14,251 bases of DNA from an uncultured Erysipelotrichaceae bacterium (GTDB lineage Bacteria; Bacillota_I; Bacilli_A; RFN20; CAG-826): NCBI GenBank assembly GCA_902782395.1, contig CACZNF010000009.1, positions 1-14,251 on the forward strand. Reading direction: 5' to 3'. Positions 14,248 to 14,251 of this stretch are shown here, piece by piece. The notes under the pieces are model-generated. The model made no database searches and was not told the DNA's origin. It saw only the letters and a program-made list of their open reading frames with translations. Position 1 is the first letter of the stretch. The number at the start of each line of letters is the position of its first letter. The position numbers and the translations under genes were made by a program.

Positions 14248-14251
14248 AATT

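Noticed and set aside
1..14251. Mobile elements, prophage, CRISPR, tRNA or rRNA genes
   Set aside because: No transposase or integrase motifs, spaced direct repeats, cloverleaf-like sequences or rRNA-like stretches were seen on either strand.

Overview
The window is AT-rich DNA in which every recognisable gene lies on the minus strand. Gene style (strong AAGGAG-type ribosome sites, Gram-positive lipoprotein signals, FeoA/FeoA/FeoB with a small Cys-rich partner, FloT-type flotillin) suggests a low-GC Firmicute, perhaps one of the small-genome, gut-type Bacilli. Genus cannot be read from the sequence. All visible Trp codons are TGG, and the single TGA stop runs straight into a terminator, so the standard bacterial code fits.

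Reading in the direction of transcription (right to left): a terminator from a gene off the right edge (14226-14247); a six-helix membrane HD-GYP protein (12923-14128) with its own terminator; a monocistronic flotillin (11188-12660) with promoter and terminator; an iron-uptake operon feoA-feoA-feoB-small Cys-rich protein (11024 to 8033), driven by a near-consensus promoter with two copies of the operator GTTAGT-N4-ACTAAC and closed by a terminator at 7980-8009; three tandem paralogous lipoproteins of unknown function (7915 to 5063); and a signalling/transport operon starting at 4763. That last operon encodes a STAS domain fused to an APH-fold kinase, a six-helix membrane segment, a PP2C (SpoIIE/RsbU-like) phosphatase fused to an RsbW-like ATPase domain, an MacB/LolD-type ABC ATPase and the N-terminal 337 codons of its FtsX-like permease, which runs off the left edge.

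The most notable observation is in the signalling operon. The membrane segment and the phosphatase-ATPase are in different frames. Removing one copy of a 4-bp tandem repeat (TACA on the coding strand, at 2930-2939) fuses them into a coherent 622-residue membrane phosphatase/kinase of a familiar layout. The present sequence therefore looks like a frameshifted single gene (slippage mutation, possible phase switch, or assembly error). With the STAS-kinase next to it, the operon resembles a compact partner-switching system coupled to an ABC transporter.

The remaining systems are conventional: ferrous iron import, a membrane-scaffold flotillin and a likely cyclic-di-GMP phosphodiesterase. No RNA genes, mobile elements, CRISPR arrays or prophage genes were seen.
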